Made by a program: the position numbers and the translations under genes. From NCBI RefSeq assembly GCF_003254395.2, contig NC_037639.1, forward strand, positions 13,931,037 through 13,995,036: 64,000 nucleotides of DNA. The letters are read 5' to 3'. Below, piece by piece: positions 60,761 to 64,000 of the stretch; position 1 is the first letter of the stretch, and the number at the start of each line of letters is the position of its first letter. This DNA comes from Apis mellifera. Its lineage: Eukaryota > Arthropoda > Insecta > Hymenoptera > Apidae. The notes under the pieces were generated by a model that did not search any database, had not been told where the DNA came from, and saw only the letters and a program-made list of their open reading frames with translations.

Positions 60761-63306
60761 GTTCGCGGAGGATTATTAGAAGACGAAAATTTCGGAATAA
60801 ACCTTCTTGAATCTCTCCTTGATCCTCGACAACCCGACAATATCGAAAAAAATTTCGTACTCTTCGAAATGTCCAATGTAAAAAAAAAAAATGATCTCCT
60901 CGAGCTACGAACATCTGAGGTGGAGAGCGATGGAAAAAACGGGCGTTTCGAGCACCAGCCTCGTTGCACAAATTGCACGCACGAGCGGAGATAGGGATGA
61001 TGATAGGCGTACGTATTCGAAACGCGACGTGTTCAACGCTCGTCGTTCCTTTCCTCGGTTACGTCACGTGGGAAGTGAGCCGCGTAGGACGCGTTAACGC
61101 TTGGCCGTCGCCGATGGCACGGTATCTCGTGTAAAGCGAGAAAGAGCGTGAGGAGTGAATTAGGGAGGGAAAGAGAGGAGGGGGAGAAGAGAGAGAGGGA
61201 GAGAAAAGAATCGTGCCGCGTTAACTCTTAAGCACCGTCCACACCATGTTTCGTCGACGGGGCGACGAGGGGGGGGAGATCATAGATGATCGCAAATTGT
61301 CCGCAATTGGCAGGAAGTCGTGACGAGGGGGACCGTTCCTACGCCCCCACGCACTCCCTTCGCTTCGTTCGTTAGCCGCGCCGTTTGCGCTTCCATTTCG
61401 CTCTTACTCGAATTGATTTCGAGATCGATCCAATATCCAATCTCCTCCCTCTATCCAATACCTGCAACAATGCGCAGGAAAAGGATATCCACGTTGCGTC
61501 GTTGGTCCATCCACGATCTTTCGCCCAGAGAAGCAATTCGAGATTCGCCTCGCTCTCCGCGGAATATCGAATCCAATATTTTATCCGATAGGGAGAGCAA
61601 TCGTTCCATTGTAGATTTTTTCCGCTTCTTTCGTTACTTTCGTGAATATTATTTTTCGATCGGGAAGAAAAAAGGAAAAGGCTTTCTCGAAGAACTCGAA
61701 GAAATTGATCTCTAATCGAATTCGAAGTTCACTTTGCGTGGAAAAAAAATCGAAAAGCCTCAATCTCAATTGCAAATTATCGTGAGTTCATCTTCGAAGA
61801 AAGAATCGAAAATTCGAATAGATAAACGTCTATCGTCGATTTTTCTTTGCGTCTCGTAAGAGAGCCGTGACAATCGAACGCGCACACAACGAAAGAGAGA
61901 AACAATATTTCAGAAATCTATATAATTTTCCACATAGTTTCGAAACTATCGAGTCACGTTTCACGTCGGTTATTTCGGAAACAGGATACGGAAAAAAAAC
62001 AGTATTTACATTCTCCTGGAACCAGCCCCGAGCACGTTTTTTAACTCTCTCTCTCTCTTTCTCGTTTGCTTAACGAGCCCCATTTGCAATAAGTGGTATA
62101 TCGCGTATTACACGCAACACCGTGTTCGGTTACGCGATAAGGAGAATCAATATTATCCTATCCTGATAACGACATTCGAATCGTGGCGGAAGAGGAAGGG
62201 ATTTTTCCGCTCGGAACACGGAATAAGGCCAACCGTGATACAGTTATCGAGGCGAAATGATTCTAAACGAGCGATCGATCGGTTTCTTAAGCGAATCGAA
62301 CGATCGTAAATTCCGTATTACGCATCGTGGACCGCACGAATCACTCGTTTTCCCCTCCTTGAACGATTCTGCACGCGCACAATAGCTCGACTAGTTTTCT
62401 TTTTATTCCATCCGCGAAAATGAATGTGACGGGCGAAGCGTTCGAGATAAGCGTACGCGTCGTCGTCCCCTTTCTTTTCGCGCCGAGAGGCGCCTCACCT
62501 GTGCAAAGAGACTCGACTCCTCAGTCGAGCGGGTTCAGGTGAGAAATTCGCATCGGTCAAATCGGTGTTCTCGGGTCGGTGAAAAACTTGATCGGTGAAA
62601 CTTTGGCGAAATCGGTCATTTCACGAACCTCGAGGGGTAAACCTCCTCCTTTTATCGATCGATCGGAGAGAAACGATGGATCTTTTATTCAGCGACTCGA
62701 TGTGCGGTTCGAACGTGTATAATTCGTTATGTACGCGCGTGCGATAGGGCATGTTTAATGCATGAAAAAAAGAAAAGAGAGAGAGAGAGAGAGAGAAATA
62801 CTCGAACGTTGTTTCATCGAGATTCCGATTTCAGATATCGTGGAATGTAAATTTTCCATTCGTAAATACCATACCGTGAAATTCTTCTTATTTTCTCGAT
62901 TGAATTTTTCAACGTTTAATTTCGCGAAAGTGGAAGAATCTAACGGAGCGTTCGCGAGATAAAATCACGGATAGATATTTTTCTATTTTTCACGCACGCG
63001 CAAAAAAAAAAAAAAATCGGCGTATCGGATAACGATCGAGAGGAAAACACGTGTATGGTAGATTCGCAACGACCTTGAGTCGTCTCGACTCAGCGGGCGT
63101 TCGTAGGAAAGTGACGTCTTCGCGCGAGGTAACACCACGTTTCACCTAGGTGTTACCTCCACCATGGAGCAGAGATCGTGATCGGGATTGCGTATGGGTG
63201 AGAGGCCTCGCTGTCGGCAGGGTGTCCCGTTAGGGGACCTAGAAGGCCCACAACGGGCCAATCGTATCAACCTGGTTCCGAGCACACCGGAACGTATGCT
63301 CGCCCG
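60761..63306. other. Non-coding DNA, possible distal promoter elements
   Basis: No supported gene. CpG-rich stretches lie at about 60,900-61,130 and 62,160-62,560. The second ends at a donor-like GGTTCAG|GTGAGAAA (62,538/62,539) preceded by an initiator-like TCAGT at 62,521. This could be a short untranslated exon. A (GA)n microsatellite lies at about 62,775-62,797. Confidence 0.4.
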
Positions 63307-63462
63307 ATGAGGATCGCCTGCCAACCGGTCGGGCCGATCGCTCAACCGGTATCGTTTATCTGTCCAATTCACGCCCGTTTCTCGTCTCTCGCTCGCCTCC
63401 AATATCGACGCGGAAAAGTGGAAATCGTTTCGCAGCGAGAATGTGAACGCCAATCTTTCGCT
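63307..63462 (+). CDS. Candidate exon ending in a strong donor (plus strand)
   Basis: An open frame from an ATG at 63,307 runs 52 codons (MRIACQPVGPIAQPVSF...) to the donor TTTCGCT|GTAAGTACG at 63,462/63,463, in phase 0. The segment is CpG-rich. It may equally be an untranslated exon, since no domain is recognisable. The next acceptor of similar quality is at 63,971. Confidence 0.25.
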
Positions 63463-63971
63463 GTAAGTACGCATCTTTCTTATCTCTCTCTCTCTTCTTA
63501 TTTTCAAAATTTTCCTTTTTCTTATTTACATCGTGCGGTTCGACGGTGAGGAAAGGGGGATAGAGACGTCTATTCTCAACTCTTCGAATCATACGTAATC
63601 GTGGTCGTAAAGCTTTTATCTTCCTCTCTTGTTACTCGTTTCGGTTTCCTCGGTGGTCTACCACCACACGCCAACGATAAGTCGGGAGGATATCGTTCGA
63701 CCTTCCTCCTTGCCTCGTTCCATCGAAAACGTTCACCCTGTCATCACGATCGGGCGTGAGTTTCGCGCCACGATCACGATCGATCGTGACTCACGCGAGG
63801 ATAGACGGCGAAAGTTGCCGGTATATCCGAATAATCCATCGATCCGTTACGATTTAACGCCAATTAAGATCGAAGGTGACGAGTTGTTTTCGTTTCCACG
63901 AACGGGTAAAGGTAAAAATGATGGGCTGTTTGACGAAGTTTGAGATTCGTCGCTCGTGTTTTTACTTTCAG

Positions 63972-64000
63972 GAAACACTGCCAGACCGTTCGTCGCGTTG
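63972..64000 (+). CDS. Candidate exon start truncated by the right edge
   Basis: A good acceptor, GTGTTTTTACTTTCAG, ends at 63,971. The remaining 29 bases are open in all three frames (ETLPDRSSR, KHCQTVRRV or NTARPFVAL), so neither frame nor product can be chosen. Splicing from 63,462 would give an intron of 509 bp and the frame ETLPDRSSR. Confidence 0.25.

Overview
This looks like a nuclear fragment of an insect, most probably a hymenopteran and plausibly a bee. That is inference. It rests on AT-rich DNA studded with TCG/CGA-rich patches, short introns of about 60-130 bp inside the compact genes, a decayed mariner with DD34D transposase remains, and insect-type gene content. I see no bacterial, viral or organellar genes, no tRNA or rRNA genes, and no CRISPR array.

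Layout. Positions 1-45,000 are gene-poor: long non-coding, probably largely intronic DNA. They hold one dead mariner (about 5,090-6,022), seven of the window's eight minisatellite blocks (listed by position below) and several CpG-rich patches. Four short stretches on the minus strand have good splice signals and mutually compatible phases: an ATG exon at 45,139-45,248, then 33,367-33,424, 11,261-11,303, and an acceptor at 23 leading off the left edge. Together they suggest one minus-strand gene with introns of about 11-22 kb. I could not identify its product.

Positions 45,250-57,530 are gene-dense and all on the plus strand. First comes a tyrosyl-DNA phosphodiesterase 1 gene (Tdp1, 45,670-48,170). 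It has both HKD half-sites and, unusually, an N-terminal PBZ-type poly(ADP-ribose)-binding zinc finger. Next come two tandem THEM6-like hot-dog thioesterase-superfamily genes (51,195-53,302 and 55,798-57,401) whose first two introns are at identical positions and phases, so they are duplicates. Tdp1 and the proposed minus-strand gene start 421 bp apart, head to head.

Positions 57,530-64,000 are again mostly non-coding, with another minisatellite (60,290-60,760). Candidate exons lie at 58,123-58,209 and 63,307-63,462, and an acceptor sits at 63,971 just before the right edge. These may be the 5' end of a plus-strand gene that continues outside the window.

The three well-supported genes do not form a pathway. 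Tdp1 acts in nuclear DNA repair, and the THEM6-like pair are probable ER or secretory-membrane proteins of lipid or acyl metabolism.
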